Shown here in pieces: positions 10,400 to 20,451 of a stretch of 64,000 bases of DNA (the stretch's first letter is position 1; each line of letters starts with the position of its first letter). The DNA is taken from NCBI GenBank assembly GCA_021158465.1, contig JAGGUN010000022.1, positions 21,601-85,600 on the forward strand, in the 5' to 3' direction. The notes under the pieces were generated by a model that was not told the DNA's origin, did no database searches, and saw nothing but the letters and a program-made list of their open reading frames with translations. A program made the translations under genes and the position numbers. Source of the stretch: a bacterium. GTDB lineage: Bacteria > UBP14 > UBA6098 > 4484-93.

Positions 10400-12819
10400 T
10401 AGAACTGTAGGGTCATTGAGATTCGCTTAATACCGGACAGCACGACATCCTTCTGTTTGGGGATATATCCGAAATCGAAGCTGAAGTTTCGGTAGTGCAA
10501 TCCGGCACCGAATGTTGCGTACTTAAGGCAGCCCTCAGTATCCCAGACATAGCCGCCTCTCAGAGAGACGAAGTTCCCGTAGGAATACTCTACGCCGACG
10601 TTCTCGATAACCTCTTTTAACTCCTCCTTAAAGATGCATGAGTAGTCTTTTTTCCCGGTGCTCGTAGTGCACTGTGGCTCATATCCGATGTCTATCAGGT
10701 CTTTGTTAAGGTCGGCGAGCACGGTCAGTTTGTTGTAAGATGAATTCAGGATATTATATGCTATACCGAACTTTGCGTTTCTCGGCAGCGGGTCAGCCTG
10801 TGCTGCATCTATGTAGGCGATGTCTGGTCCGAGGTTTTGGATGGTAAGTCCGAGGTTTAGCCCACGGATAGGCGTTTTATAAAGGATACCGAGGTCCACG
10901 GCAGCATCGTGAGCGATCCCTTTTCCTTGTTCACTTCCTGCTCCAACATCTGCAAGATGGCTGTAGATATACTTGAGTGTAACACCGGCGGAAAGTCCGT
11001 GGGTTATCGGCAGTCCGTATGATAGCGCTATTGCCATATCGTAGGAGCTGAACACGCCGAGGCTATCCCCCTGTGGGTTTGTATGCACGTTCTTACCCAT
11101 AGAGAGAAATGTAATGCTGCCACCAACTGTTCCCCATCCTTCCAGATAGTGAGTTCCAGCTAAGAACTCGTAATAGATGTCACTGGCGAGCTCGGGTAGC
11201 CACTGAACATGCATAGCAGTTATTCCGCTTTTCCCCTTGGAATACACGACCACCTTATTCTGTGTAGCGAACCATATCTCGCCGCCGCGCTCGGTCATAG
11301 CAACGGTTGGGTCCCTATCGAGACCAGAATGGGAGTAGTAGCGGAACTTCCCCTTGGAATAGACCAAAACGCCGTACTCTGTTCCGAAATAGAGCTTACT
11401 GCCGGTAGCAACGACGGAGTATGCCTTTCCGCTCGTTGGACTTGATGGAATAGCTACAATATCACCAGGTGAGAGCTCCATCCGGTTGGAGCGGTTGAAC
11501 TTCAGGATATCGTCTCGCAGACGCATACGGGTGTTCTCGTCAAGAGACGGCCATCTCGCTTCGACGAAGTCTGATATCGTTGTTGCCTCTGTTACCTTGG
11601 CGAACTGATAGCCGAAGAACTTCCAGGTATGCTCGGAAGACATCTTCTTTATTCCGTACCTTGTTCCAAACCAGAGATTTCTTGACCTATCTCTGGCGAC
11701 CGAATATATCTCCCCTTCAAACACTGCAGAGTATGGTATCTTTACGCTTTCGAGACTGATTGTATCCGTTTCCGAGGCGTCTTGGATGTTATTGGTGACG
11801 GTGAGCTCAAGTAGCGTCATATCTCGTCTGTTTCCGAGCGGCTTGTCGAAGACGAGGTCAATGAGTTTGCCCCATGTGAGCCTCTTCCCTTCAAGCCGGA
11901 AGGTATATTCTCTCGACCAGTTCATTCCTCGATACACTGCTACTCCGTTCTCTGTCGAGCACCAGACCTCTGAGGATGAGATTGGGAAGACCCCGGTGAC
12001 CTTCTTAGAGGGCAATCCGTCCATGGGTGAGAACTGTCTCCACTTGGCGCCACGCTTCCTGTAGACGCCGTTGTCTGTGGCAACCCAGATACCTCCCGCA
12101 TCATCCTCCGATATCATATTTACCCTTACATCCTTTGGAGAGGATTTTTCCCTTATCTTTACCATTCCGCTCTTCGAGTAGCGGTATAACCCGTTTTCTG
12201 TTCCTATCCAGAGGTTCTTGGATTTGTCACCGTAGAGGCAGGTTATCTTCTCGGTTATCATTATCGAGTACGGTATCTTCAGTTCGAAGTCCACTGGCAT
12301 AATATCGTTTTCTAAGGTTATCCCTGACAACTTGTTGTGGTTGACGATGCGAGAGAAGATACTGCTCTTTATCTGCTCCTCGGAAAGGGACGGGAAGAGC
12401 CGCTTGAGTATCTCGGTTAGATGCTCGTCCTCACCAGTCACATAGATTAGCTCCTTGTTCCACCCCTTCGATGTGTGTTTGTATAAGCTGTTTTCTGTGG
12501 CGACCCACATATCATATTTTCTATAGTCTATTTCCACTCTTCCAGACTTGATGAGCGCCAGAGCGATAATCTGCTCTTCCGGGTGATCGAACTCGAACTC
12601 ATACCAGGAACTGGAGAGGGGATACCTGCCGAGTCCTGCTGGGTTATAGTAGGTTGCCGTGGGGTCATCGGAGAGGGCTACAAATGACTCTCCCATACCG
12701 GTAGGTCGTGCTCCTGGATGTATCATCAGGAAGAGTACCGCTGACTGGCGGAGGTCGGCGGAGGCTGATGAAAAAAGCGCTGTCAAAACCACCAGCAGGA
12801 TGACTATCTTCCTTACCAT
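10399..12819 (-). CDS. PorV-like outer-membrane barrel with inserted two-component-regulator-type propeller
   Basis: An 806-residue protein with a signal peptide (1-21). Residues of about 35-66 show GARPTGMGESFVALSDDP followed by YYNPAGLGR, the N-terminal PorV/PorQ (UPF0164) signature. In ordinary PorV (about 350-390 aa) the barrel continues at once. Here it resumes near residue 540 with WLPELASDIYYEFLAGTHY and runs to the C-terminus. In between are about 450 residues of NLWIGTENGLYRY- and GIWVATDNGVYR-type repeats, the blades of two-component-regulator propellers. This looks like a whole propeller inserted into the first extracellular loop of the barrel. PorV carries T9SS cargo to the sortase PorU, whose homologue is encoded directly upstream. 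Confidence 0.87.
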   Translation of the reverse strand: MVRKIVILLVVLTALFSSASADLRQSAVLFLMIHPGARPTGMGESFVALSDDPTATYYNPAGLGRYPLSSSWYEFEFDHPEEQIIALALIKSGRVEIDYRKYDMWVATENSLYKHTSKGWNKELIYVTGEDEHLTEILKRLFPSLSEEQIKSSIFSRIVNHNKLSGITLENDIMPVDFELKIPYSIMITEKITCLYGDKSKNLWIGTENGLYRYSKSGMVKIREKSSPKDVRVNMISEDDAGGIWVATDNGVYRKRGAKWRQFSPMDGLPSKKVTGVFPISSSEVWCSTENGVAVYRGMNWSREYTFRLEGKRLTWGKLIDLVFDKPLGNRRDMTLLELTVTNNIQDASETDTISLESVKIPYSAVFEGEIYSVARDRSRNLWFGTRYGIKKMSSEHTWKFFGYQFAKVTEATTISDFVEARWPSLDENTRMRLRDDILKFNRSNRMELSPGDIVAIPSSPTSGKAYSVVATGSKLYFGTEYGVLVYSKGKFRYYSHSGLDRDPTVAMTERGGEIWFATQNKVVVYSKGKSGITAMHVQWLPELASDIYYEFLAGTHYLEGWGTVGGSITFLSMGKNVHTNPQGDSLGVFSSYDMAIALSYGLPITHGLSAGVTLKYIYSHLADVGAGSEQGKGIAHDAAVDLGILYKTPIRGLNLGLTIQNLGPDIAYIDAAQADPLPRNAKFGIAYNILNSSYNKLTVLADLNKDLIDIGYEPQCTTSTGKKDYSCIFKEELKEVIENVGVEYSYGNFVSLRGGYVWDTEGCLKYATFGAGLHYRNFSFDFGYIPKQKDVVLSGIKRISMTLQF

Positions 12820-12831
12820 ATTCTTCCTCCC

Positions 12832-15800
12832 TTATTTTATCTTGCTCACCTTTTTGACGAATTCCTTCTTTGTATCATTCTTACGGACGACGAGCTTGTA
12901 AAGATATGTTCCGTTCGGAACCTCTCTGCCGTTTTCATCCTTCCCATCCCAATATATCTTGTTGAACCCGTTTATGCAAATGTTATCTTTTAGCCTGCGA
13001 ACAAGCCTCCCGGATAGGGTAAATATGCTGATATCTGCTTCCCCCTCGCCGTATAGTATGAATGTGAACCACACTCCGTCTGTGAACGGAGATGGATAGG
13101 GTAGGATCTCCTTCACGGATATATTATCGTCGGCTACTTCAAAATGAACAGTTTCGAGCGTTGCATTGCCGAAGTTGTCCCAGACCTTGACTGCTGCCGT
13201 GTGTATCCCCGGTGAAAGCAGAGGTAAGGTGTATACTATTAGTCCATCTGTGGAGCTGTCGATGTTGTATCTGAAATATCCTGTTATATCGGTTGATTGC
13301 TCTATGTTTTCGTCTATTATAAGCGTTATTGTATGTCCGACCTGTCCTGTAGTGTTTATTCCAGATTCATCTGAGACCTCGGCATAGAGCACTGACCCGT
13401 TTGGGACGAGGTCAAAGTCGCTGAACCCTTTGTTGCCGATGTAGATTTTTACCGACGGAGGGATTGTATCGAGTTCGGTAATCTCAGAGTGCGTCGATAT
13501 GGGGATGGAGTCAAGCCCGCCAGCTGCGTCGAATGTGTCGTTGTAAGCGTATGCTGTAATCCTTGCACAGTTTGCTCCGTAACTTATCTCCCTCGGTAGG
13601 ATAAAACCTGCCTGAAACTCCCCTTTGGTAACGGTGAACTCACCCGAGAAGAGGATATTCCCAGGCTTTGTGTATTGAATGGTCGAGCCAGTTCCGTCTG
13701 CAAGCGTGTATGTCTTTATGTAGTCTGAATCGAATACCTTTATGTTGACCTTCCCATCGATCGGGAGCAGTTCTCCAGATGTATCTCGAACGCTTCCGTA
13801 GATTGTTATCCGTGTGAGGGCAATGAATTCATCTGGTGTCATGGAGTCGATCACAACGGGGAGGTCAGGGTTGGCAAGGCGTGTTGCTGGGTCGCCGAAT
13901 AGGAGATACTGGGCATCGTTGGAGCTATAAGTTCCCAGGATCTTTGCCGCCAGAAGTGCCTCGCCGAGATAAGGCTTTGGACGGTTCATAAATAGCAGGT
14001 TGAAAAGGTTGTAGTTTAGGCTGGCGTTCGGAGATGGTGTGGTTGGCCCCGTGGCTGCGATGGAGGCTATACTCCCCTTATCTGCTTCCCTCTGCATCCT
14101 CTCAGATAGGCATTCGAACCCAGGAACGAAGAACTCTGACACAGCACAGGAAAATGAATTGACGAGTGGTAGCATTCTGCCGTTTGATAGCCGTGCAATG
14201 TCTGAGTTAGAGTCGAATAGATGCTCGTGCGCCCAGAGATGATAATTCCCATGCCCGATGAAGTTAACGACAACCGCTCCCTCGTTTATCCAGTTGATGA
14301 GGTCGGCGTTTGCCTCTGGCTTGAGCCTCTGTGAGTTCATCGGATACTCAACCATATAGAGCATCCTTCTCTCACCCCAGTAAGGTAGAAAGTTCTGCAG
14401 TTCGCTTGTCTGAGTTGTGTGCATACCCTCACTGTGGGATGTAGTTGTGTTCTCATCATCGCCGCAGAGGATGTACCTGTTCCGCCAGTTGCCAAAGTGT
14501 GGGTTATACTCGTAGTCTATGACCTTCGATGTGATGATATCGAGTTCTCGCTGACTGTTGGCACAGAACCTACCAGCTGCAACCTGTGGAACGAGCGATG
14601 CAGGGTCTGTCTTAAGGTACCAATCGTCAGAGAAGTAAACCCCCTCTCCTGCAGGTGGTAGCGGATTGGCGTTACGGGTTGTTATCTCCTTGTAATCGTA
14701 GTGTCCGTCGCCGACGAGCAGGACAAACTCTGGAGGAACACCCCAGTTCTCCAGGGCATATTTTATATAGTTTCTTATGGCACCAGGGTCGAAAACCCCC
14801 CAGGAGAATTCGTTGTATATTTGCTGAAGGGTTGCTACCTTCACCCGAAACCCAGAGAATTTCTCCCTGAAATCCCTTATGTCTGTTATGTTGAACTCCT
14901 CATCGGCAATGATAATGTACTCTCCCCCCGATATATCTGCCCTGAGACCGAGGTCAGGTATGTAGTCTGCCATCTGAACACGCCTGAACGAGGACGGGGT
15001 TGTGGCAAAGTATATCCTGCGTACGCTGTCCACAGAATCGGTGACTGTCCCCCCTACCGAGTACCGGACAGAGAACCTATCTGTTACATCAAATATCCAG
15101 ATGCTATCTCCTTCTATGTTATACCGGTAAGTTCCAGCCTCCTTCGGAGATAGGAAGGTTAGGCTGTCGTCTGCCAAGGAGAGCCGTTTCTCGTATTCTA
15201 CCTCAAAGTAATAGAAGAATGTTTCCCTCGAGTAGTGGAATGAAATATGATTTGTTCCAGGTGCAAGTGTGGAAACAGGAAACCCTCTATCGATCGGGTC
15301 ATAACTGCTCGCTTCGCCGTTCACAACAATGTACGACGGCTGGGGATAAGCCCTGACGACCCCGTTGGAGGATGCGATCCGATCTTCTGTGAAGCTATAG
15401 GTTCTTGTTGTGAACCTGTCCCACCCCCAGTCTATGCCGGCATTGTATATACGCTTCTCCTCGAAATGGTCTAAGGCAAAGCCTGTTTCTTTCTCTTCGT
15501 ATTTCGCATACTTGGTGAACTGTTCCATACGGGCAGCTGGAGTTGAGAAATCTCCCCCTATGGCGATAAAGTAGCAGTTTTCCCTCGCATACGGATGATA
15601 GTTGAAGCTATAATTTGCTAAGTCTATTGTCTTAAGAAAGTTTATCCCGTTTCCCCAGAAGATGAAATACTCCTCAGGTTCAATAGATTTATCGTCATCG
15701 CCGAAGAATAGGAGGGGGATTTCTTGTAGTTTTGGCTGTTCGAATGTTATGGCGGGCAGTTTCCTGCCTCCGCCGTTGAACAGGCGGACATCGTCAGGGC

Positions 15801-16572
15801 TTATTGTCTCTGGCTGGATGCCGAGGTTCGAGAGGAGGTTATAGTCAAGCTTGTATATTCCGTTGGAGTTGATGTAGAACTTATACCATCTATCCGATGG
15901 GGAGAACGGGTTGTAGTATTCCTTTCTTTGCTTCCTCCTGCGTAGCCGGAGGGCTGATTTATAGTTGGAAAGCAGATTTTTCAGGATATGTTCGTATCTA
16001 CCTTCGGGAACGGTTTTCCCTGATGGGTTGTGGAAGATAACGGAGACAGTGAGCTTCTTCACAAGCTCAATTTCACCTGTCTCTGGGTTAAACCTAACAG
16101 GATAGTATCTTATTGCTGCGATATGCTGTGAGCGGAAGTCTCCCATATCGAGGAAGACTGCATCATCGTTTGGATAGAAGTCAGAGGTGGAGTAAACAGA
16201 GTCGTTTTCGGTGATTTTATATTCCCAGATGTCATTTCTAAGGTTCGGTGTTGGCACGGGCTTAACCCGTCCCTTGCCGTATGGAACAACTTCTTTCTCT
16301 GCACGGATGGAAAAAGAATCGCTTATCCCTATTATTATCGACTGCGATGGTATATCAGGGAAGCCGGAAGGTTCCCTGTGAGAAAACCTTTCCGGCACGA
16401 GGATAGCGGTATAACCACCCGATTCGACGAGGGAAACAGAATCGGGTTCGAGGGAAAACTCAACGGAGAATCGAGAAGGAGAATCCTCGATTATTGTATA
16501 GGGGAAACTCACAGCTGATAGGAAGAGGAGAGCCCCGGCAGATACCGTCAATATCTTCAGTATATACAACAT
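12832..16572 (-). CDS. PorU-like C25 (gingipain-type) peptidase of a type IX-like secretion system
   Basis: A 1246-residue exported protein. The signal peptide is MLYILKILTVSAG... ending near VSF. The middle holds the gingipain fold: LLVGDGHYDY, then catalytic H774 in FIGHGNYH and C809 in NSFSCAVSEF. In T9SS, PorU is the cell-surface sortase that removes C-terminal signals and attaches cargo. The protein ends with its own FlgD/CTD-like tail (FTLSGRLVRRL, NGTYLYKL), as known PorU proteins do. A TTG-started frame extends 23 codons further upstream, but its TTG is part of the -35 box of a good promoter, so the internal ATG before the signal peptide is taken. It heads the operon with the PorV-like and M6 genes. 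A C25-family cargo protease is the alternative. Confidence 0.88.
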   Translation of the reverse strand: MLYILKILTVSAGALLFLSAVSFPYTIIEDSPSRFSVEFSLEPDSVSLVESGGYTAILVPERFSHREPSGFPDIPSQSIIIGISDSFSIRAEKEVVPYGKGRVKPVPTPNLRNDIWEYKITENDSVYSTSDFYPNDDAVFLDMGDFRSQHIAAIRYYPVRFNPETGEIELVKKLTVSVIFHNPSGKTVPEGRYEHILKNLLSNYKSALRLRRRKQRKEYYNPFSPSDRWYKFYINSNGIYKLDYNLLSNLGIQPETISPDDVRLFNGGGRKLPAITFEQPKLQEIPLLFFGDDDKSIEPEEYFIFWGNGINFLKTIDLANYSFNYHPYARENCYFIAIGGDFSTPAARMEQFTKYAKYEEKETGFALDHFEEKRIYNAGIDWGWDRFTTRTYSFTEDRIASSNGVVRAYPQPSYIVVNGEASSYDPIDRGFPVSTLAPGTNHISFHYSRETFFYYFEVEYEKRLSLADDSLTFLSPKEAGTYRYNIEGDSIWIFDVTDRFSVRYSVGGTVTDSVDSVRRIYFATTPSSFRRVQMADYIPDLGLRADISGGEYIIIADEEFNITDIRDFREKFSGFRVKVATLQQIYNEFSWGVFDPGAIRNYIKYALENWGVPPEFVLLVGDGHYDYKEITTRNANPLPPAGEGVYFSDDWYLKTDPASLVPQVAAGRFCANSQRELDIITSKVIDYEYNPHFGNWRNRYILCGDDENTTTSHSEGMHTTQTSELQNFLPYWGERRMLYMVEYPMNSQRLKPEANADLINWINEGAVVVNFIGHGNYHLWAHEHLFDSNSDIARLSNGRMLPLVNSFSCAVSEFFVPGFECLSERMQREADKGSIASIAATGPTTPSPNASLNYNLFNLLFMNRPKPYLGEALLAAKILGTYSSNDAQYLLFGDPATRLANPDLPVVIDSMTPDEFIALTRITIYGSVRDTSGELLPIDGKVNIKVFDSDYIKTYTLADGTGSTIQYTKPGNILFSGEFTVTKGEFQAGFILPREISYGANCARITAYAYNDTFDAAGGLDSIPISTHSEITELDTIPPSVKIYIGNKGFSDFDLVPNGSVLYAEVSDESGINTTGQVGHTITLIIDENIEQSTDITGYFRYNIDSSTDGLIVYTLPLLSPGIHTAAVKVWDNFGNATLETVHFEVADDNISVKEILPYPSPFTDGVWFTFILYGEGEADISIFTLSGRLVRRLKDNICINGFNKIYWDGKDENGREVPNGTYLYKLVVRKNDTKKEFVKKVSKIK

Positions 16573-16613
16573 CCGCTTATAGAAGCTCCGGGCATCCTCC
16601 AGTTTTTGAGGGA

Positions 16614-16641
16614 AATATAAACGCATTGGTCTGTTTGTCAA
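16614..16641 (-). promoter_or_regulatory. promoter of the PorU-PorV operon (TTGACA-N16-TATATT)
   Basis: Minus-strand TTGACA (16641-16636), a 16-nt spacer, then TATATT (16619-16614). A start near 16607 gives a leader of about 35 nt to the ATG at 16572. The -35 box begins only 6 nt below the mtnA stop codon. It fixes the downstream ATG as the real PorU start. Confidence 0.7.
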
Positions 16642-16646
16642 GAGTT

Positions 16647-17681
16647 TTAACCTATGAGCTTTGGAATGTTCTTTTTTAGAGGGTTCTCTATTATGCCTTT
16701 TTCGGTTATGATCCCTGTTATGAGCTCTGCTGGAGTTACATCGAATGCATATGTGAGAGCATCGGCTTCCTTTGGAGCTATCCAGGTTCCACAGAACCTT
16801 TTTATCTCATCTTGAGAGCGTTTTTCGATGGGTATCTGTCTGCCTGTGGAGAGAGTGAGATCGAATGTTGTTGATGGGGCAGCGACATAGAACATAACAT
16901 TGTGAGCCTTTGCTAGCACGGCGAGAGAGTATGTTCCTATCTTGTTTGCCACATCGCCGTTTGCTGCAATCCTGTCTGCCCCGACAATGACTATATCAAC
17001 TCCCCTGCGAGCCATAAGGGCACCTGCCATACTGTCTGTTATAACCGTCGTCGGGATACCTTCGCTTACAAGCTCGAACGCTGTGAGGCGAGCCCCTTGG
17101 AGTAGGGGGCGGGTCTCGTCCGCGTACACGGATATCCTCTTTCCCTTTTCCCAGGCTTTGTATATGACGGCGAGGGCAGTTCCTATTCCGCCTGTTGCGA
17201 GTGCTCCAGCGTTGCAATGAGTAAGTATCCTGAACCCGTCTTTGATAAGCCCCTCGCCAGCTTCACCTATTGCCTCGCAGAGAGCCTCATCCTCCTTGTG
17301 GATCTTTATTGCTTCCTCGAGCACAAGCTTTTTTATCTCCCGGGGGGGTAGTGAACTGTTCGACTTTATCAGATTGTCCATACGGTCGATTGTGTGGAAC
17401 AGATTGACCGCTGTCGGTCGTGAGGAACGCAGGAAATCCGCTACGGTCGTGAATCTGCTGTAGAAATCCTCGAATGTTCCTGTATCGTAGTGGCGGATGC
17501 CCAGATATATCCCGTAGCCTGCCACTATCCCCAGAAGTGGTGCACCACGCACAGCGAGTGTGACGATTGCTTCTCGCAGCTCCATAACATCGTAAATGTC
17601 GAGCCACACGAGTTCGCCAGGGAGTTTCCGCTGGTCTATTGCTCGCAGGTGTTCCCCTCTCCACTCGATCGCTTTTATCAT
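16647..17681 (-). CDS. mtnA: methylthioribose-1-phosphate isomerase
   Basis: MtnA converts 5-methylthioribose 1-phosphate to methylthioribulose 1-phosphate in methionine salvage. The 344-residue product has RGAPLLGIVAGYG (substrate loop), the catalytic Cys156 in LTHCNAGALAT and Asp236 in VGADRIAANGDVANKIGTY. These match the C160/D240 pair of characterised enzymes. The Shine-Dalgarno is AGGAGAGG. It lies 7 nt downstream of a secreted subtilase and is probably co-transcribed with it, although no functional link is evident. The related eIF2B-like ribose-1,5-bisphosphate isomerases are less likely given the motifs. Confidence 0.95.
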   Translation of the reverse strand: MIKAIEWRGEHLRAIDQRKLPGELVWLDIYDVMELREAIVTLAVRGAPLLGIVAGYGIYLGIRHYDTGTFEDFYSRFTTVADFLRSSRPTAVNLFHTIDRMDNLIKSNSSLPPREIKKLVLEEAIKIHKEDEALCEAIGEAGEGLIKDGFRILTHCNAGALATGGIGTALAVIYKAWEKGKRISVYADETRPLLQGARLTAFELVSEGIPTTVITDSMAGALMARRGVDIVIVGADRIAANGDVANKIGTYSLAVLAKAHNVMFYVAAPSTTFDLTLSTGRQIPIEKRSQDEIKRFCGTWIAPKEADALTYAFDVTPAELITGIITEKGIIENPLKKNIPKLIG

Positions 17682-17688
17682 TCCTCTC

Positions 17689-20415
17689 CTATTTGATATA
17701 GATGAGCTTTGTGCTTATACTTTCCGCTCCGTCCTTCAGGATGGCAATGTAGGTCCCGGTGGGTGAGTTGCTCGCGTTCCAAGAGGCTGTTTGCCAGCCG
17801 GATGATGGTATGACAGGAACTGAGGCAACCTTCTCACCGGTGATATTGTAGATGGATAGACTGGGGGAGTTGCCCGTGGAGTAGAACCTTATTGAGACTG
17901 TCGAGTTGAACGGATTGGGGTATGCTGTTATAACGGGTGACGAGGGGATCATTGGGAAATCCACCTCTTTTATCTCTGAGAAATCGTATCCGACGAACTC
18001 GAGCATCTTCCTGACGAACATCCATCTCGGAGTGAACGAAGGAAGCTCATTGTGAATACATTCTATCCCGAACCCGAGATAGAATACCGTGTTGTTGAGT
18101 GTGATATCGACATATCTCGTTGCGGCAAAGGAGCCAGAAGTGTCCCCTTCATAGGTGAGGATACCAACGGCACCGTCCGTTGGGGTGCATCCGGATGGAC
18201 TATCTGGGGAATATGCTCCACCGGAGAGAACGATACGGATGCTATCTGTTACTGGGTCGCCCTCGATTCCCGACAGTATAACCCTGCCAGCATCGTCTAC
18301 CGTGTGTTCGGCGTGGATTATATCTGAGAATAGGGAGGTCCCTCCCATATCCTCGCCGATGTTCTCTCCTGATAGTATTAGAACCTTGTTCCCTTCGTTG
18401 TAAAAGTTGGTGATAAGTGAGAGCTCTGTTTCCGTTATCGATGTGTCACGGACAGTTCCTGTGAACCAGATGACCGTGCGGTATTTGTTCAGCTCCTCCT
18501 GAGAGATAGCCCCTTGGTTCTTGTTCCATATATCGTAGACTAACCTGTTGGTCAGAAGCGCCGTATTGTAATACGATATGTTTGTTGTATCGGTCTCAGA
18601 GCCGTTATAGACGAGGATGTCCGGTCGTCCTATCATAAATGTGATATACCCATAGTTGATAGTTCCCTGCTCGGTTGTTAGCCGCCATCTAAAGCGAGCT
18701 TTATGTGCTGGCATATCGGACAGCATCCGAAAGCGTATAGGTGCAGAGTCATTCCTGGCAGTGTCACCGGGGGCGATATCCGGAAAGTCAACATCACCTG
18801 TTATGATCTCCACGGTTGTGTCGGCTGTTGTCAGATGGAGCGTTGCACCTGTTCCCATCATCCAGCCAGGTTCGTTCGCGAATGAGAGGATTATTTCGCC
18901 TGTCTCCCCTGGGTCGACCCTACCATCGAGGTTACCGTCGATATCGGTGCTTTGATACCCTACGAATGAGAGTTCAGGGTATATCACCTGCCCGATAGCC
19001 TTGAATACATTCACGCGTCCCCTGCCAAGTCTTCCCTCATATCCCGGGTTGAGGGAATCTATGGGGTCGGCAGAATCAAGCAGTCTGTTGTATACCCAAT
19101 GGTTTGATGAGTCGGGGAAATATGCTCGGACAAGTGCGCCACATCCCGCAGCAACAGGTGATGCCATGGATGTTCCGTCCCAGCTCGTGAAGGAGTCGAC
19201 TGGGATGGTGCTGTATATCGAGACACCAGGTGCGGATAGTTCTATCCAGCTGCCATAGTTGGAGAAGTATGCCTTGTGGTCGTTCTCGTCGGTTGCGGCA
19301 ACGGATATGACATGATTAAAGTTAGCAGGATAGAATCGTGCTGAAACATCATCATTGCCAGCACCACCGACAAGTAGAACGCCTGCTGCCCAAGCGTCCT
19401 GACAAGCCTCGTTCTCGTCCGGGTCGGGGTGGGAGCTGCCGTAGCTCATGTTTATCACCTTTGCGCCCATATCGATTGCATACCTAAAACAGCGCAGAAG
19501 GGCGATTGTCTGCATACCACCAAGGGTGCCGTCGTTCGGGTAGTAGCCTGCTCGCAGGCACATAAGCTTCGAGCTCCAATTGCACCCTGCCATACCGTAT
19601 CCGTTGTTCCCAAGCGCTGCCATAATCCCGTTTGTGTGTGTCCCGTGTCCGTCCAGTATAAAATCTGACGGGTCACTGTCGGGATCGTCGCCATCCTCGA
19701 TAAGTACACCGTCGTTGTATGCGTCTGGGGCGTTATCGACGAAATCGTATCCGATGAGGTCGTCGATGACCCCGTTGAGGTCGTTGTCGAGCCCATCGAA
19801 ATCATCGACATCGAACGGGACACCATCACCATCCAAATCCTCGCCAGGGTTCACCCATATGTTCGGATAGAGGTCGGGATGACTCCAATTGACACCAGAG
19901 TCGATCCCCGTTATTATAACGGAGCTATCACCTGTTGTTGTCCCCCAGGCTCGATCAAGTCCGATTTTCGGTGCCCACCACTGCCGGGAATAACCAGGGT
20001 CATCGGGTGTTACCGGAAGATACAAAAGCGGGATAATATAGTCAGGAAGAGAATATTTTACGAACGGTAGCTTCTCAAACCGCTTTGCAACTTCCGCAGC
20101 ATCAAACCTATCAGGGAAGTGGAAAACAACCCTGTTTGACCAGTGAGCCCATTTCTCCTCGAACCTGCCCAGAGACCCGAGAAGCGGCTCCCAGTCGTAT
20201 GCCTCAATCTCTTCCAGGAGTCTATCCAGCTCGGGAATGCCTGAGCGAACCACACCATCCTGAACGGTCAGTTTCTCCTGAATATCGAGGGAATAGTCGA
20301 AAGCGACGCGGACGACCCCCGGCGTGTATCTATCCGGCGGTGAGGGGTTATTGGCGTATATGGGTAAAGCAAGAAGCACCAAGGTTAGAACGGTGGCAGT
20401 GACGCTCTTTTGCAT
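17689..20415 (-). CDS. secreted subtilisin-like (S8) protease with T9SS-type C-terminal tail
   Basis: A 908-residue secreted serine protease. The signal peptide is MQKSVTATVLTLVLLALPIYA. A prodomain-like region precedes the catalytic domain, with the full triad D172 (ITGIDSG), H257 (GHGTHTNG) and S416 (DGTSMASP). An acidic DxDxDG-type calcium-binding stretch lies between D and H. The last 80 or so residues contain AYPNPFNSTVSI and end in the Ig-like sorting tail. The start is the ATG at 20415, with AAGGAG 5 nt upstream. A TTG 27 nt further up is in frame but lies at the expected transcription start and lacks a ribosome site. Confidence 0.94.
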   Translation of the reverse strand: MQKSVTATVLTLVLLALPIYANNPSPPDRYTPGVVRVAFDYSLDIQEKLTVQDGVVRSGIPELDRLLEEIEAYDWEPLLGSLGRFEEKWAHWSNRVVFHFPDRFDAAEVAKRFEKLPFVKYSLPDYIIPLLYLPVTPDDPGYSRQWWAPKIGLDRAWGTTTGDSSVIITGIDSGVNWSHPDLYPNIWVNPGEDLDGDGVPFDVDDFDGLDNDLNGVIDDLIGYDFVDNAPDAYNDGVLIEDGDDPDSDPSDFILDGHGTHTNGIMAALGNNGYGMAGCNWSSKLMCLRAGYYPNDGTLGGMQTIALLRCFRYAIDMGAKVINMSYGSSHPDPDENEACQDAWAAGVLLVGGAGNDDVSARFYPANFNHVISVAATDENDHKAYFSNYGSWIELSAPGVSIYSTIPVDSFTSWDGTSMASPVAAGCGALVRAYFPDSSNHWVYNRLLDSADPIDSLNPGYEGRLGRGRVNVFKAIGQVIYPELSFVGYQSTDIDGNLDGRVDPGETGEIILSFANEPGWMMGTGATLHLTTADTTVEIITGDVDFPDIAPGDTARNDSAPIRFRMLSDMPAHKARFRWRLTTEQGTINYGYITFMIGRPDILVYNGSETDTTNISYYNTALLTNRLVYDIWNKNQGAISQEELNKYRTVIWFTGTVRDTSITETELSLITNFYNEGNKVLILSGENIGEDMGGTSLFSDIIHAEHTVDDAGRVILSGIEGDPVTDSIRIVLSGGAYSPDSPSGCTPTDGAVGILTYEGDTSGSFAATRYVDITLNNTVFYLGFGIECIHNELPSFTPRWMFVRKMLEFVGYDFSEIKEVDFPMIPSSPVITAYPNPFNSTVSIRFYSTGNSPSLSIYNITGEKVASVPVIPSSGWQTASWNASNSPTGTYIAILKDGAESISTKLIYIK

Positions 20416-20451
20416 CTTCGCTCCTTCATTTCCGGGACACAATTTTGGTTA

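Noticed and set aside
16573-16641. 23-codon upstream extension of the PorU-like gene from a TTG
   Set aside because: The TTG is the first part of a TTGACA -35 box, and the real signal peptide begins at the internal ATG.
20416-20442. Upstream TTG start for the subtilase
   Set aside because: It lies at the expected transcription start and lacks a ribosome site, while the ATG at 20415 has AAGGAG.
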